From contig CP085710.1 of NCBI GenBank assembly GCA_023823795.1, positions 1,452,001 through 1,516,000 on the forward strand: a stretch of 64,000 nt of DNA, read 5' to 3'. Origin of the DNA: Bacillus sp. F19 (lineage in GTDB: Bacteria > Bacillota > Bacilli > Bacillales > Bacillaceae). The notes under the pieces were generated by a model. The model did not search any database and was not told the DNA's origin. It worked only from the letters and a program-made list of their open reading frames with translations. The translations under genes and the position numbers were made by a program. Below are positions 19,022-27,622 of the stretch, one piece after another (positions within the stretch are counted from its first letter, which is position 1; every line of letters starts with the position of its first letter).

Positions 19022-20023
19022 TTAAACTTTTCCACACTTTGAACATTTACCCCTGGTTTGCTTTTGATAATTCAAAGTAGCTCCAGTAATCGCTATACCC
19101 AGCAACAACCATCCTCCATATACCATAGATACTAGCAAACCTGTGTCATCGAAATTCATTGGCCCATCGGCAAGACCTAATACCTCCATAAGAGATCCCA
19201 ATATTGCCAAAAATCCCATTGAAACTGTCATGGATGCAGTAACCCAACCTCCGGTGATTAGAATGAATCGAGGAACTTTTTTCCCAGAAATAAATGGTAC
19301 CCAGCTAGGAAAAATACGCCCCCATTTTTGTACAAGAGCAAGACAAAGTAGTGCACAAACGCCAAATACTATTATTTCTCCATAAGCAGAATGTTGATTG
19401 AAATTTTGGCCACCTCCTAGGGTTCCACCGAAGGACCAATAAAGTTTTAATAAAGGATATGGAAAAGTTAGTATAAATGCAGCATAGCCGAACCATTTAT
19501 GGTCAGGTTGGATTTTCACCGAAGGACCTTGACCACATACAATACATGCCCCTCGGGATATACGTTGAAAAGAGATGGTCGCTGTAGCAAGCAGTATGGC
19601 AGCTATGAGACTAATCGTTCTGGTTGCGAACCCTGGCCAATCTACGACAGGTGGCAAGCCTGGTATTCCAAGTACAGCAGCTGTTCGCAAAGTGTCAAAC
19701 ACAATACCACCTGAAGACCAGACTAATAAAAAACAAGTTCCCCATGTGCTAATTAGCAAAAGAAAACGTGGAATTAAACTTTCACGCTGCCAGTTAATAG
19801 ATAGTGCCATTGTAATCATTCCCAAGATTGAAGCAAATACCGTAATTTCTACTGGAGCAAATCCTATTGTGTAATCCGGTGCTTCAGGAAAAAAGGATTT
19901 CAATATAATTAAGAATAGTGTGATAGAACATGCTCCAATTGCAGTCCAAGCTTTAATATTCGATTGAACAATCTTGGTTTTACCGTTCACTTTGGTAATT
20001 TCTCCTCGATCGAGATTAATCAT
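19022..20023 (-). CDS. Polytopic membrane protein with CxxC motifs
   Basis: This 333-residue protein has about eight to nine hydrophobic segments. Two cysteine pairs stand out: CIVCGQ in a loop in mid-protein (about residue 175) and CSKCGK at the very C-terminus. Both look like half zinc ribbons that could bind one metal together. An AGGTG site precedes the ATG. I do not recognise the family and can only say it is an integral membrane protein, perhaps a transporter or sensor. Confidence 0.65.
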   Translation of the reverse strand: MINLDRGEITKVNGKTKIVQSNIKAWTAIGACSITLFLIILKSFFPEAPDYTIGFAPVEITVFASILGMITMALSINWQRESLIPRFLLLISTWGTCFLLVWSSGGIVFDTLRTAAVLGIPGLPPVVDWPGFATRTISLIAAILLATATISFQRISRGACIVCGQGPSVKIQPDHKWFGYAAFILTFPYPLLKLYWSFGGTLGGGQNFNQHSAYGEIIVFGVCALLCLALVQKWGRIFPSWVPFISGKKVPRFILITGGWVTASMTVSMGFLAILGSLMEVLGLADGPMNFDDTGLLVSMVYGGWLLLGIAITGATLNYQKQTRGKCSKCGKV

Positions 20024-20348
20024 TAATGAAACACCTCATTTTATCTTTCAAGACTGTTACCAATCTTTTGCTTTTACCAAATTCCTTTACTTCTCAGTTA
20101 AAGTTTATATAAACATTTCATTTGTTAACACAGTCTCAGGAAGTAATTTCCAATACATCTGTGGTCTTAATTGGCTTTAATAACTATTAGTAATGAGAAG
20201 AAAACATTGGATGACTACCGTTCTCTTTTTATTCTATGCATACTTTATACAAATCTAGTTTACATAAAGTACGTTATAGGTAATAAAAAAGGATCTTCGG
20301 TTTGGTCTTACCCCCGTCAAGTAGACATTTAATTAAAAGGTGCACTTA

Positions 20349-21245
20349 TTAGGCAGCCTTAGCCCTATATTCAGTAGGGCTAAGGTTATTTAATTTTTTT
20401 TGAAAACGTTTATTGTTATAAAACTTAATATAATTTTTTACTGCTGTCTTAACCTCTTTCGAGGTCTCAAATTGGTATCGGTAAAAACATTCAGTTTTAA
20501 AGTGACTAAAAAAACTCTCCATACATGCGTTATCTAAACAATTTCCTTTTCTAGACATACTTTGCTTAATATTGTATCTTTTTAATAGTTGGTTATATCT
20601 TATTGAGGTGTACTGGAATCCTTGATCGCTATGTAATAGGAGTCCTTTTACGTCTCTTTTTTTTATGGCCTCTTTTACAGTATCAGCTACTAGCCTTAGG
20701 TCATTTCTTTCACTTATTTTATATGAGACAATCTCATTGTTATAAAGGTCTAATATCGAAGATAAATAGATTTTTTTCCCATTAAAAAGTAAGTAGGTTA
20801 TATCTGTTACCCATTTTTCATTCGGGCGTTTAGCTGAAAATTCTCTATTTAAGTAATTATCGGAAAGGACATATTTTTCTTTACGCCCAAAGTGCTTCCA
20901 CTTTTTTTTTCGTATCTTTGCTTGAATACCATTCGTTTTCATTAAACGATAAATTTTCTTATGGTTGACTTTCAGTCCATACTCTTTTTTTAGCCAAGTT
21001 CGAACTCTTGGATAACCGTAGCTCCAATTAATATCAGGGTCTTGTTGGCATTCAATAATTCTAGATACAATCGATTGATCATCTAAATCCCTTTTAGTAG
21101 GGTTACTCTGACGTTTTAGCCATTTGTAATAGCCACTCTTTGATACGCCTGCAATTATACATAAAATACTGATAGTAAATTGATTTTTAAGCTCATGAAT
21201 GATTTTGTATTCTATTGATTTTTCTTTTCCTGCATCCTCCTCCTT
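20349..21245 (-). CDS. IS3-family transposase orfB (integrase core)
   Basis: The frame is open from the end of orfA without an interior stop. It contains the HTH_21 segment (YYKWLKRQSNPTKRDLDD) and the rve DDE core, with DITYLL, LHSDQGFQYTS and NACMESFFSHFK bearing Asp, Asp and Glu. It ends LSPTEYRAKAA. The product is made as an OrfAB fusion by -1 frameshifting at an A6G motif near 21,258, so no separate start is needed. Confidence 0.87.
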   Translation of the reverse strand, partial: KEEDAGKEKSIEYKIIHELKNQFTISILCIIAGVSKSGYYKWLKRQSNPTKRDLDDQSIVSRIIECQQDPDINWSYGYPRVRTWLKKEYGLKVNHKKIYRLMKTNGIQAKIRKKKWKHFGRKEKYVLSDNYLNREFSAKRPNEKWVTDITYLLFNGKKIYLSSILDLYNNEIVSYKISERNDLRLVADTVKEAIKKRDVKGLLLHSDQGFQYTSIRYNQLLKRYNIKQSMSRKGNCLDNACMESFFSHFKTECFYRYQFETSKEVKTAVKNYIKFYNNKRFQKKLNNLSPTEYRAKAA

Positions 21246-21541
21246 TTCGCATCTAAGAGCTTTTTTAAATAGGCATTCTCTGCTTCTAATCGACTTATTT
21301 TTTCTGTATCGCTTTCATAGTCTTTTTTAGGTCTACCTTTAAGTGGGCTACAAGATGTTCCTCTCTTTTCCTCTAACCCCTGAATTCCTTCTCTTTTATA
21401 GTGAGCTATCCATCTTTGTATAGTTGTATATCCAATCCCTAACTCTTTGGAAATTGATCTAATACCCATATCTTTCTTTTGGTATAAATTAATCGCTTTT
21501 AGCTTAATTTCTTTTGTATAGGTTGTTCTAATTTTCCCCAT
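21212..21541 (-). CDS. IS3-family orfA (helix-turn-helix)
   Basis: This 109-residue protein has an HTH (IRSISKELGIGYTTIQRWIAHYK) and a C-terminal leucine-zipper-like coil (ISRLEAENAYLKKLL). The zipper codons contain the A6G slippery heptamer used to enter orfB. The ATG at 21541 is preceded by a GGGGG site and follows the IS end. Confidence 0.85.
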   Translation of the reverse strand: MGKIRTTYTKEIKLKAINLYQKKDMGIRSISKELGIGYTTIQRWIAHYKREGIQGLEEKRGTSCSPLKGRPKKDYESDTEKISRLEAENAYLKKLLDAKRRRMQEKKNQ

Positions 21542-21636
21542 GAAAAAATCCCCCCATAGAAGACAGTACAATCCTTTCTTTTTACTGTCTACTATAAGGG
21601 GATAATATCAGTTGGAAGATCCTTTTAGCTGTTTGT

Positions 21637-21800
21637 TCAATTAAAGCGCCCGATTGTTGAAGATCGTTCTGGAACATCCACGTTGCAAGGTTATTCAAGA
21701 AAAGCCCCCGATTGTTGAATAAAGGACACGATCCACTATTTGTGTATTGCGCCCGATTGTTGAAGATCGTTATTGAAGTAAAGCACCCGTTAGTAAAAGA
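21637..21800. repeat. Cluster of AATCGGGC-type short repeats
   Basis: Three close copies of a motif reading GCSCCCGATTGTTGAA occur at about 21,654, 21,705 and 21,751, with related CACCCGTTAG nearby. The same motif is scattered through the window. It does not have the regular spacing of a CRISPR array. Confidence 0.55.
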
Positions 21801-21808
21801 AGAACTAT

Positions 21809-22222
21809 TTATTTACCAATTAGGTACTGCTCGGAATAAGACTTGGAATCAAAAATGTCTATACCTATAAAATCTTCACAGTTACTATCCGAAAAATGAA
21901 ACACTATTGATTCAACATCAGGATGAGAAATAGACTTTCTTGTTATTTCACCATTCAGTCTAAAAGAATAATAAGTCTTTCCATCAGTAGTAACTTCCTT
22001 TTTAAAAATGTGGACTTTATCAGCAATCAGTTCAATTTTCCTTGCAGTTTCTCCTTCTATCTCTATTCCAACAATCGGGACTTCTTCTCCAAAATCTAAC
22101 ATTATATCATCGTTTTCTGGAAGTTCTTCCGTATGAGTAATAGTATATTTAGATGGTTCACTAAAGTAAATATAGCCTATCTCTACTTCCTTATCATAAG
22201 TAACCTGACCTTTGTAGCCCAT
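21809..22222 (-). CDS. DUF2283-like protein
   Basis: This 137-residue protein starts with YDKEVEIGYIYFSEP and continues with ELPENDDIMLDFGEEVPIVGIEIE. This is the pattern of the DUF2283 fold, in which a short beta-sheet protein carries an I-V-G-I-E-I strand. Usual members are 60-80 residues, so the C-terminal half is an extension. AGGAGGATTG precedes the ATG. Such proteins are often found beside toxin-antitoxin or stress genes; no partner is seen here. Confidence 0.65.
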   Translation of the reverse strand: MGYKGQVTYDKEVEIGYIYFSEPSKYTITHTEELPENDDIMLDFGEEVPIVGIEIEGETARKIELIADKVHIFKKEVTTDGKTYYSFRLNGEITRKSISHPDVESIVFHFSDSNCEDFIGIDIFDSKSYSEQYLIGK

Positions 22223-22518
22223 AAGATCAATCCTCCTAAGCTTATTCTTTTTCTCGTTTTATGCCAAAATTATATCATTTTCTTGTTCAGCTAACCTGCC
22301 TCTTTAGTTTAAGTACATTTCTTCACAACCTCACACCGATATTAATATAAATATCCTGTTTTGTTTGGAAGTCTTATTCCATTAAACTGCCCTTTAATTC
22401 AATAAGAAAAGGCGACACTTTGTTCAGCAATCGCCCCCGATTGTTGAATATGATTTTAGCTGATTGATCCAATGTCTTGGAGAACTTAAATAATTACCTT
22501 GAGGGAGAAAGAATTGAC

Positions 22519-22639
22519 AAAAAAACTGACCGATTGCTAGTTGGTCAGTTAAAATTTATTATCCACTTTATGCTCTCCATGCAAACTAGCAGATAATGAA
22601 GATTTTTATTTTATAATAAATTGTTACCTTCAAGCAAGG
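22519..22639 (-). ncRNA. Candidate small RNA, copy A
   Basis: On the minus strand, a sequence of about 120 nt ends in an intrinsic terminator: AACTGACC / GGTCAGTT followed by seven Ts. It matches copy B at 57,650-57,769 along its whole length. Identity is highest in the block CTGCTAGTTTGCATGGAG and in the terminator stem. No conserved reading frame exists: ATGGAGAGC leads to stops at different places in the two copies. In copy A the terminator loop AACTAGCA can pair with TGCTAGTT upstream. Confidence 0.5.
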
Positions 22640-22791
22640 TTGGATTTCGCATGGGATCTCCAGTTTATACTGTAAGGATCCTTTTCTTATTCCATTAAAG
22701 CATCCGTTAGTTGATTAGATGTGGCAAATTTTAAAGCTATTAATATAATAATAGAGGAATAAAATTCAAAATAAAAGTTGGTGAATGAGTA

Positions 22792-23703
22792 TTGAAATAT
22801 TTGTATATCACCGGATTAATGAGAAGCGGTACTACAATTCTAGCGAATTTTCTAAATACTCAAGTAAAAATAACGATCTATAGAGACTATGTTAATACGT
22901 TGAGGCAAGCCCTTACATCTAATCCAAACCTAGAGTACTTCGATAATATTCAGGAAAAAAATATAGTCATTGAAAAAATGAGAACTGAAGCACTTGATCA
23001 ATTAAAATTAAATCTTTCAATAAACCCCGAGCAGATAAAAAATATTTACGATCTTTATAAATCAGCAATAGATCCAATCGCGTCTCCTGAAGATGTAATC
23101 ATTGGTAATAAATCGACTCAATCATTATTTGTATTAGAAAAACTATTAAAAAATAAAGATGTTTTGGGTCTATATATTATTAGAGATGTTAGAGATGTTC
23201 TTTTATCTTCTAGAAAAAGATCTGAGAGATTGAATGATGCAGATGTTATAAACAATTGGAATACAGATATCAATAAAGTTGAACAATTAAAAAAGAAATA
23301 TCCTGACCGTTTTCTTGTTATAAGATATGAGGATTTCGTTCAAATGAAAGCCAATAGAATTCTAGAAGGTTTTTTAGGTGTCTTTTTAAATTGGGAAATC
23401 CAAGTGTTTAAAGATCGATCTGGTCAACTATTTAGAAATAATTCATCTTATGCAAACATTAAGAAACAACAGACAATTGGATTTCATTTGCAAAGTATCG
23501 GCAATTGGAGAAAATTAAAAGATGAGGAACGAATATCTATAAGGAAAGTAGGGGATATTTGTAAAAATGGTTTAGAAAAATATAGATATTTAAATGATGA
23601 ACAGCTGCAGGAAGAAAAGAAAGCAAGATTAGAAGCAGCTGCAAGCCAGGAAGAAGATCCGCCCGAAAAAAGAGGATTTTGGAGTCGTCTTTTCGGAAAG
23701 TAG
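22792..23703 (+). CDS. Sulfotransferase-family protein
   Basis: This 303-residue protein has the PAPS-binding P-loop at its N-terminus (ITGLMRSGTT, residues 6-15) and the second phosphate-binding signature in IIRDVRDVLLSSRKR. This is the layout of bacterial sulfotransferases that modify sugars, lipids or peptides. The TTG start is supported because the P-loop begins right after it. The C-terminal tail is charged and ends KRGFWSRLFGK, an amphipathic end that may bind membrane. It stands alone with no sulfate-activation genes nearby. Confidence 0.75.
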   Translation: MKYLYITGLMRSGTTILANFLNTQVKITIYRDYVNTLRQALTSNPNLEYFDNIQEKNIVIEKMRTEALDQLKLNLSINPEQIKNIYDLYKSAIDPIASPEDVIIGNKSTQSLFVLEKLLKNKDVLGLYIIRDVRDVLLSSRKRSERLNDADVINNWNTDINKVEQLKKKYPDRFLVIRYEDFVQMKANRILEGFLGVFLNWEIQVFKDRSGQLFRNNSSYANIKKQQTIGFHLQSIGNWRKLKDEERISIRKVGDICKNGLEKYRYLNDEQLQEEKKARLEAAASQEEDPPEKRGFWSRLFGK

Positions 23704-23724
23704 CGATCCAGATTGCATTTAAAC

Positions 23725-23801
23725 GGTGTTTAAAGATCGATCTGGTCAACTATTTAGAAATAATTCATCTTATGCAAACATTAAGAAACAACAGACAATT
23801 G
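23725..23801 (+). repeat. 77-bp exact duplication of part of the sulfotransferase gene
   Basis: The 77 bases are identical to 23,404-23,480 inside the sulfotransferase gene. They lie 22 bases after that gene's stop and run into IS21 remnant DNA, so they mark the other border of a rearrangement. Confidence 0.9.
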
Positions 23802-23875
23802 GTCATAGTATCGTTCTACCATTTTTCAAAGTGAAACTGTTCAAAATTAATCAGCAAAAGTGTTCAATTCTACTT

Positions 23876-24267
23876 GTTGTCCCATGGTGGATCGGGTATT
23901 GCTTCATACTGCCGAGTGATTTTCCTTTTCTCTAAACAGTATTCATCCCGAAGGGAAGCCACATATCCCCGCACAGTGCTGTCTCCAACTCTTAGTTGCT
24001 CGTATTTTTCTCTCAGCAGTCTTGTACCTGAGCGGAAGACATGTCCGGATGTTCCTGCAGCCACGTCAGAATGTCCTGCTTGTAAGGATCTAATTTTTTC
24101 GTTCTGCTTTTAGAGGCTGCCATCCATACAGCCATCTCTTCAGGGGGTTTAGCCAAGTAACTATAGACGGTATTGCGAGAAAGGCCGACTATTTTAGCGA
24201 TGGTTGAAATCTTAACCCCTTTTTTATGTAATCTCTTAATCTCTGCGTACACTTCCCATTTATCCAC
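23876..24267 (-). pseudogene. IS21-type IstA transposase, N-terminal fragment
   Basis: From 24267 the frame encodes an HTH (MDKWEVYAEIKRLHKKGVKI ... VGLSRNTVYSYL) and reaches DMSSAQVQD. After a frameshift near 24,020 it continues REKYEQLRVGDSTVRGYVAS and stops matching at about 23,876. IstA is normally about 400-500 residues, so this is a decayed piece. TGTTCAAT motifs lie outside both ends (about 23,859 and 24,335). Confidence 0.7.
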
Positions 24268-24345
24268 CTTTCAATTCCTCCACCATGTAAGTTATCTTCT
24301 CGATCTTACATGATAGATTCATAATTGGAAAAGAAGTGTTCAATC

Positions 24346-24543
24346 TTATTTGGCGTAAACTGTTAAATTTAGTTTAGCAGTCACAGAAACAAAGTAGTTT
24401 ATGTAGTGAGGTAATCTGAAAAGCCCCTTTTTTGTATCTTTTTTATCTGCTATATAAAGCCAATCTCCTTTATTAGCAAAACAATTGAGACCAATATCTT
24501 CGATGGCAACTAACATTTTTTCGAACTTTTTCATCATATTCAT
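24346..24543 (-). CDS. Hypothetical small protein
   Basis: This 65-residue frame has an AAAGGATG site and no membrane segment. It reads GLNCFANKGDWLYIADKKDT in mid-protein. It lies between an IS21 remnant and scattered repeats, so it may itself be a remnant. Family not recognised. Confidence 0.35.
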   Translation of the reverse strand: MNMMKKFEKMLVAIEDIGLNCFANKGDWLYIADKKDTKKGLFRLPHYINYFVSVTAKLNLTVYAK

Positions 24544-24829
24544 CCTTTAAATCATTTTCTTAAAAGCAATTATTAACCGAGGTCTTATTCAACAATCCTG
24601 CCCTTTAATTGGAATAACATACATTTCGAGATGAACCACCTAATTGCCTTTTTTTACTCCAGAATATGGCCCTTTAGTTGAACAAGGTTTCTAAGGAAAA
24701 CATGAATACTGTATACAAAACTAGTTAACATAATCAATCCTAGAGGAAGTTTCCAAAACGAAAACCCCTTGGTAATGAACTGCACCCCAATTGTTAGACA
24801 CAACTAACAACTGGAGGTGTAGTTTTTTC

Positions 24830-25339
24830 ATGGGAAAGTTTTCATTTGAAGATAAAATGAAGGCAGTTCAAGACTATATTGAAGGGACTGAATCCTATAG
24901 AGACATAGGAAAGCGAATTGGTATTGATCATAAATCCATTGTAAAATGGGTAGCCCTTTATAATGAACATGGTCTAGATGGTTTAAAATTACGGTATACA
25001 AATTACTCTGCCCAATTTAAAATAGACGTACTTAATTATATGAACGAAACAGGGACGTCTCTTTTAGAAACAGCTGCAATCTTTAATATTTCAGCTCCAA
25101 CAACCATTTTACGGTGGAAAAAAGTTTTAGAAGAACAAGGTATAGACGTCCTTTATTCAAAGAAACGAGGGCGTCCATCCATGAAAAAAAACATTAAGAA
25201 AAAACAACCAGTAGAAGGCTCACAAGAAGCGCTATTAGCTGAAATTGAACGTCTAAAAATGGAGAATGCCTATTTAAAAAAGTTGAATGCCTTAGTTCAA
25301 GAGGAGAGAAAATTGAAGAACGTCAAAAAGCGCAAGTAA
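24830..25339 (+). CDS. IS3-family orfA, long form with two HTH domains
   Basis: This 169-residue protein contains two helix-turn-helix units (SYRDIGKRIGIDHKSIVKWV and LLETAAIFNISAPTTILRWK) and a leucine zipper (EIERLKMENAYLKKLN). A6G at about 25,276 is the frameshift signal to orfB. GGAGG precedes the ATG at 24830. Confidence 0.87.
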   Translation: MGKFSFEDKMKAVQDYIEGTESYRDIGKRIGIDHKSIVKWVALYNEHGLDGLKLRYTNYSAQFKIDVLNYMNETGTSLLETAAIFNISAPTTILRWKKVLEEQGIDVLYSKKRGRPSMKKNIKKKQPVEGSQEALLAEIERLKMENAYLKKLNALVQEERKLKNVKKRK

Positions 25340-26178
25340 TTTTTGAACTAAGGCATGAATTTAAAGTGATTCACTTAATTAAAGTAGCTAATATCGCAAG
25401 AAGCACGTATTATTACTGGGTAAAACAGCTCAATCGCCCAGACAAATATAGTGAAGTAAAGGAAGTCATTAAACAAATTTTTGATGAGCATCAAGGCAGA
25501 TATGGTTATCGTCGTATCACACTAGAATTACATAATCGAGGCTTTTTAATCAATCATAAAACAGTCTGCCGTCTAATGAATCAGTTAGGCTTAAAATGTC
25601 TAGTACGCATAAAAAAATATCGTTCTTATCGCGGAAAAGTTGGGAAAGTCGCACCTAATATTCTTGAACGTGATTTCAAGGCCAATAAACCGAATGAAAA
25701 GTGGGTTACGGACGTTACGGAATTCGATTTATTTGGTGAGAATCTGTATTTATCCCCTATTCTTGACCTCTTTAATGGAGAAATTATCGCTTATAATATC
25801 GAGAAACGACCTGTATTTTCACTTGTGACAAAGATGCTAGATAAAGCCTTCCTTTGTTTAAATGAAGGAGAGACACCTATTCTCCATTCCGATCAAGGAT
25901 GGCACTATCAAATGACAAAGTATCAACACTTACTGAAAGAACATCACATTACGCAAAGTATGTCGCGTAAAGGGAATTGTTTGGATAACGCAGTCATGGA
26001 GAATTTCTTTGGCTTATTAAAGTCTGAATTATTGTATCTCCAAGAATTTGAGAGTATGGAGCATTTTAAGAGAGAACTAGAAAAATATATTTACTATTAC
26101 AATCACAAACGAATAAAAGCAAAACTAAAAGGATTGAGCCCTGTGCAATACAGAGTTCAATCCCCGGTAGCTGCTTAA
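25303..26178 (+). CDS. IS3-family orfB transposase (DDE core)
   Basis: The orfB frame is open from within the orfA end and contains HTH_21 (RSTYYYWVKQLNR) and the rve core with WVTDVTEFD, ILHSDQGWHY and NAVMENFFGLLKSE. It ends LSPVQYRVQSPVAA. It is translated as an OrfAB fusion by -1 slippage; the first internal ATG/GTG is probably not used. The enzyme looks intact. Confidence 0.87.
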   Translation, partial: GEKIEERQKAQVIFELRHEFKVIHLIKVANIARSTYYYWVKQLNRPDKYSEVKEVIKQIFDEHQGRYGYRRITLELHNRGFLINHKTVCRLMNQLGLKCLVRIKKYRSYRGKVGKVAPNILERDFKANKPNEKWVTDVTEFDLFGENLYLSPILDLFNGEIIAYNIEKRPVFSLVTKMLDKAFLCLNEGETPILHSDQGWHYQMTKYQHLLKEHHITQSMSRKGNCLDNAVMENFFGLLKSELLYLQEFESMEHFKRELEKYIYYYNHKRIKAKLKGLSPVQYRVQSPVAA

Positions 26179-26246
26179 TAATATTTGTCTAACTTTTTGG
26201 GTTCACTTCATAATCAAGGGGTTTTTCACTGTCCGGATTTATCATT

Positions 26247-26336
26247 TATGCACGTTTTTATGCATGCCTGTTAGATCAGCCTTTTCAGCCGTTTGAGAAG
26301 CCGTAAGACTGCATAAAAACGACGCTTTTTATGCAT
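26247..26336. repeat. Cluster of TTTATGCA motifs with a hairpin
   Basis: TTTATGCA or TGCATAAA occurs four times in 90 bases. The pair TGCATAAAAA/TTTTTATGCA forms a perfect 10-bp stem at 26,310-26,335 that overlaps the abrB stop and can act as its terminator. A broken tyrosine recombinase gene lies 350 bases away, so a recombination site is possible. Confidence 0.4.
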
Positions 26337-26616
26337 ACTGCTTGTTCAAAAAAGCCTCTAAAGCCGCAGTGAGCTCATCAGCGCCTTTTTGACTCAAGAC
26401 AATCGTTCCATTTGCTAAGGTCATATTCTTTTTGGAGACGTCTCCCGTCACAATGCAGGCATCGTGACGTTCATATTTCTGAAGAATAATTTTTTCTCCT
26501 TCGAGAAAGATTTCCATCGGGGTTTTGACCGAAATGTTATAAATTTTACGCAGCTCCATCGGAATGACAACTCGTCCCAACGGATCTACTTCTCTTACAA
26601 TGCCAGTAGGTTTCAT
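26329..26616 (-). CDS. AbrB-family regulator (second copy)
   Basis: This 95-residue protein has the AbrB DNA-binding hairpin (TGIVREVDPLGRVVIPMELRK) and the C-terminal region with ACIVTGDVS. Of two ATGs I chose 26616, six bases after AAAGGAGG; the one at 26622 touches the site. It is diverged from the 16.2-kb paralogue and is probably a mobile-element regulator. Confidence 0.87.
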   Translation of the reverse strand: MKPTGIVREVDPLGRVVIPMELRKIYNISVKTPMEIFLEGEKIILQKYERHDACIVTGDVSKKNMTLANGTIVLSQKGADELTAALEAFLNKQYA

Positions 26617-26689
26617 ACCCATCCTCCTTTTTCTATTTTTATTATAAATTGTTAATCAAAAAATACCTATTACCGTTTTCCTAAATAGA

Positions 26690-26990
26690 TCTTTGTGACT
26701 GAGTCTCGTCCATGCCCGAGGAGCATGGCTACGTTTTCGGGCTTGCAGCGCCGTTCTTTCGGATTTGAGCAGCTCATAATAGCGTGTCCTGGCGTAATGA
26801 TGACGGATCCCGTGGAAGGTCAGCTTTTTCTGTCACGCGGAATGCCTCCTTTTGTCGTCGTTAACGCCAGATATCCGTTTCGAAACGCTGAGCGCAGCTG
26901 TGAACGCGTCAGAGCTGTCACTTCTTCCAGCCGTAATCCCATACTTTCCGCAATGCGGATCGCCCATTCAATGTCTTTTCTCCCCATTAC
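26690..26990 (-). pseudogene. Tyrosine recombinase (phage-integrase family) remnant
   Basis: On the minus strand the pieces AIRIAESMGLRLEEVTALTR, HGIRHHYARTRYYELL and AMLLGHGRDSV follow one another in different frames. They are the catalytic-domain signatures (Arg-I region, HxxR, LGH) of a tyrosine recombinase. At least two frameshifts and both ends are missing. The sequence is GC-richer than its surroundings. Confidence 0.7.
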
Positions 26991-27002
26991 GGAGGCTTAC
27001 TC

Positions 27003-27145
27003 GGTATAAGCTTGAGGAAGCGAAGGCGGCCAATAAACGGTTCGCGTTAGAAAAACAGGTAATTATCGGGGTCGATCGGGCCTGGTCAAACGAAGAAATC
27101 AATCTGGCGGCCCTAATGGGCCTAGTCACAGGGTTGCTGCTGTAG
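27003..27145 (+). pseudogene. C-terminal gene remnant
   Basis: A frame open from the left reads KLEEAKAANKRFALEKQVII and ends GLVTGLLL at a stop. No start or ribosome site is present. It may be the end of a lost mobile-element gene. The bases 27,146-27,550 show no gene. Confidence 0.3.
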
Positions 27146-27622
27146 TCCGTCAGATGTTTTACATAAAATGTATATCTATCTCTAGATCTTTGTTATCTGC
27201 TTCCTAAATGTAGTACCAAAAACGATGTTCGATAGTAAAAATGTTACCTTGTTTTAGGGAATGAGTTTTGGTACTGTAAATTAGCATTAATAGACTATTT
27301 GTTGATTAAGTAATGGTAATGCCCATAAACGGTCATTTGTATTACATATTTCAATAGATAATCAGTCGTTTGAAAAGCAATAAAGTTACTTAATAATGCC
27401 AGTCACGTTATTCAAGAAACGGGCCATATTCTAGAGTAACTTATTGTGATAATTATGGGATTTTGAAATAATTGTTACTAAGCAGAGGTATGATTGTTAA
27501 AGATGGACTGAGCATTTACGGGGAGGCTAAGCAAATGCGAGTAGGAATAATTGGAAAAAGTCCTTTATAATGGATCAAGTCAGGTGGTAACCCGTCCAAA
27601 TCCACTAAAAAGGACCAATCTC

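Larger units (their letters stand above)
20303..21610 (-). mobile_element. Complete IS3-family (IS150-type) element in a terminator loop
   Basis: The 1,308-bp element starts TGGTCTTACCCCC and ends GGGGATAATATCA (ends are inverted repeats with TG...CA termini). It is flanked by a 3-bp duplication GTT (20,300-20,302 and 21,611-21,613). Removing it restores GGATCTTCGGTTGGAAGATCC followed by TTTT, a perfect intrinsic terminator. It carries orfA and orfB with an A6G slippery site. Confidence 0.85.
24776..26210 (+). mobile_element. Second complete IS3-family element in a terminator loop
   Basis: The 1,435-bp element begins TGAACTGCACCCCAATTGTT and ends with the inverted counterpart (reverse complement TGAAGTGAACCC...). 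It is flanked by TAA on both sides (24,773-24,775 and 26,211-26,213). Precise removal leaves AAAACCCCTTGGTAATCAAG followed by GGGTTTTT, a perfect 11-bp terminator stem, so the insertion split the loop. Confidence 0.85.

Noticed and set aside
21637-21800. Clustered CCCGATTGTTGAA repeats as a CRISPR array
   Set aside because: Copies are few, of uneven spacing and partial; the same motif is dispersed widely, and no cas genes are present.
27551-27622. Extended N-terminus of the IS4 transposase
   Set aside because: The extra 24 codons lack a ribosome site and are not expected from the IS4Bsu1-type length.
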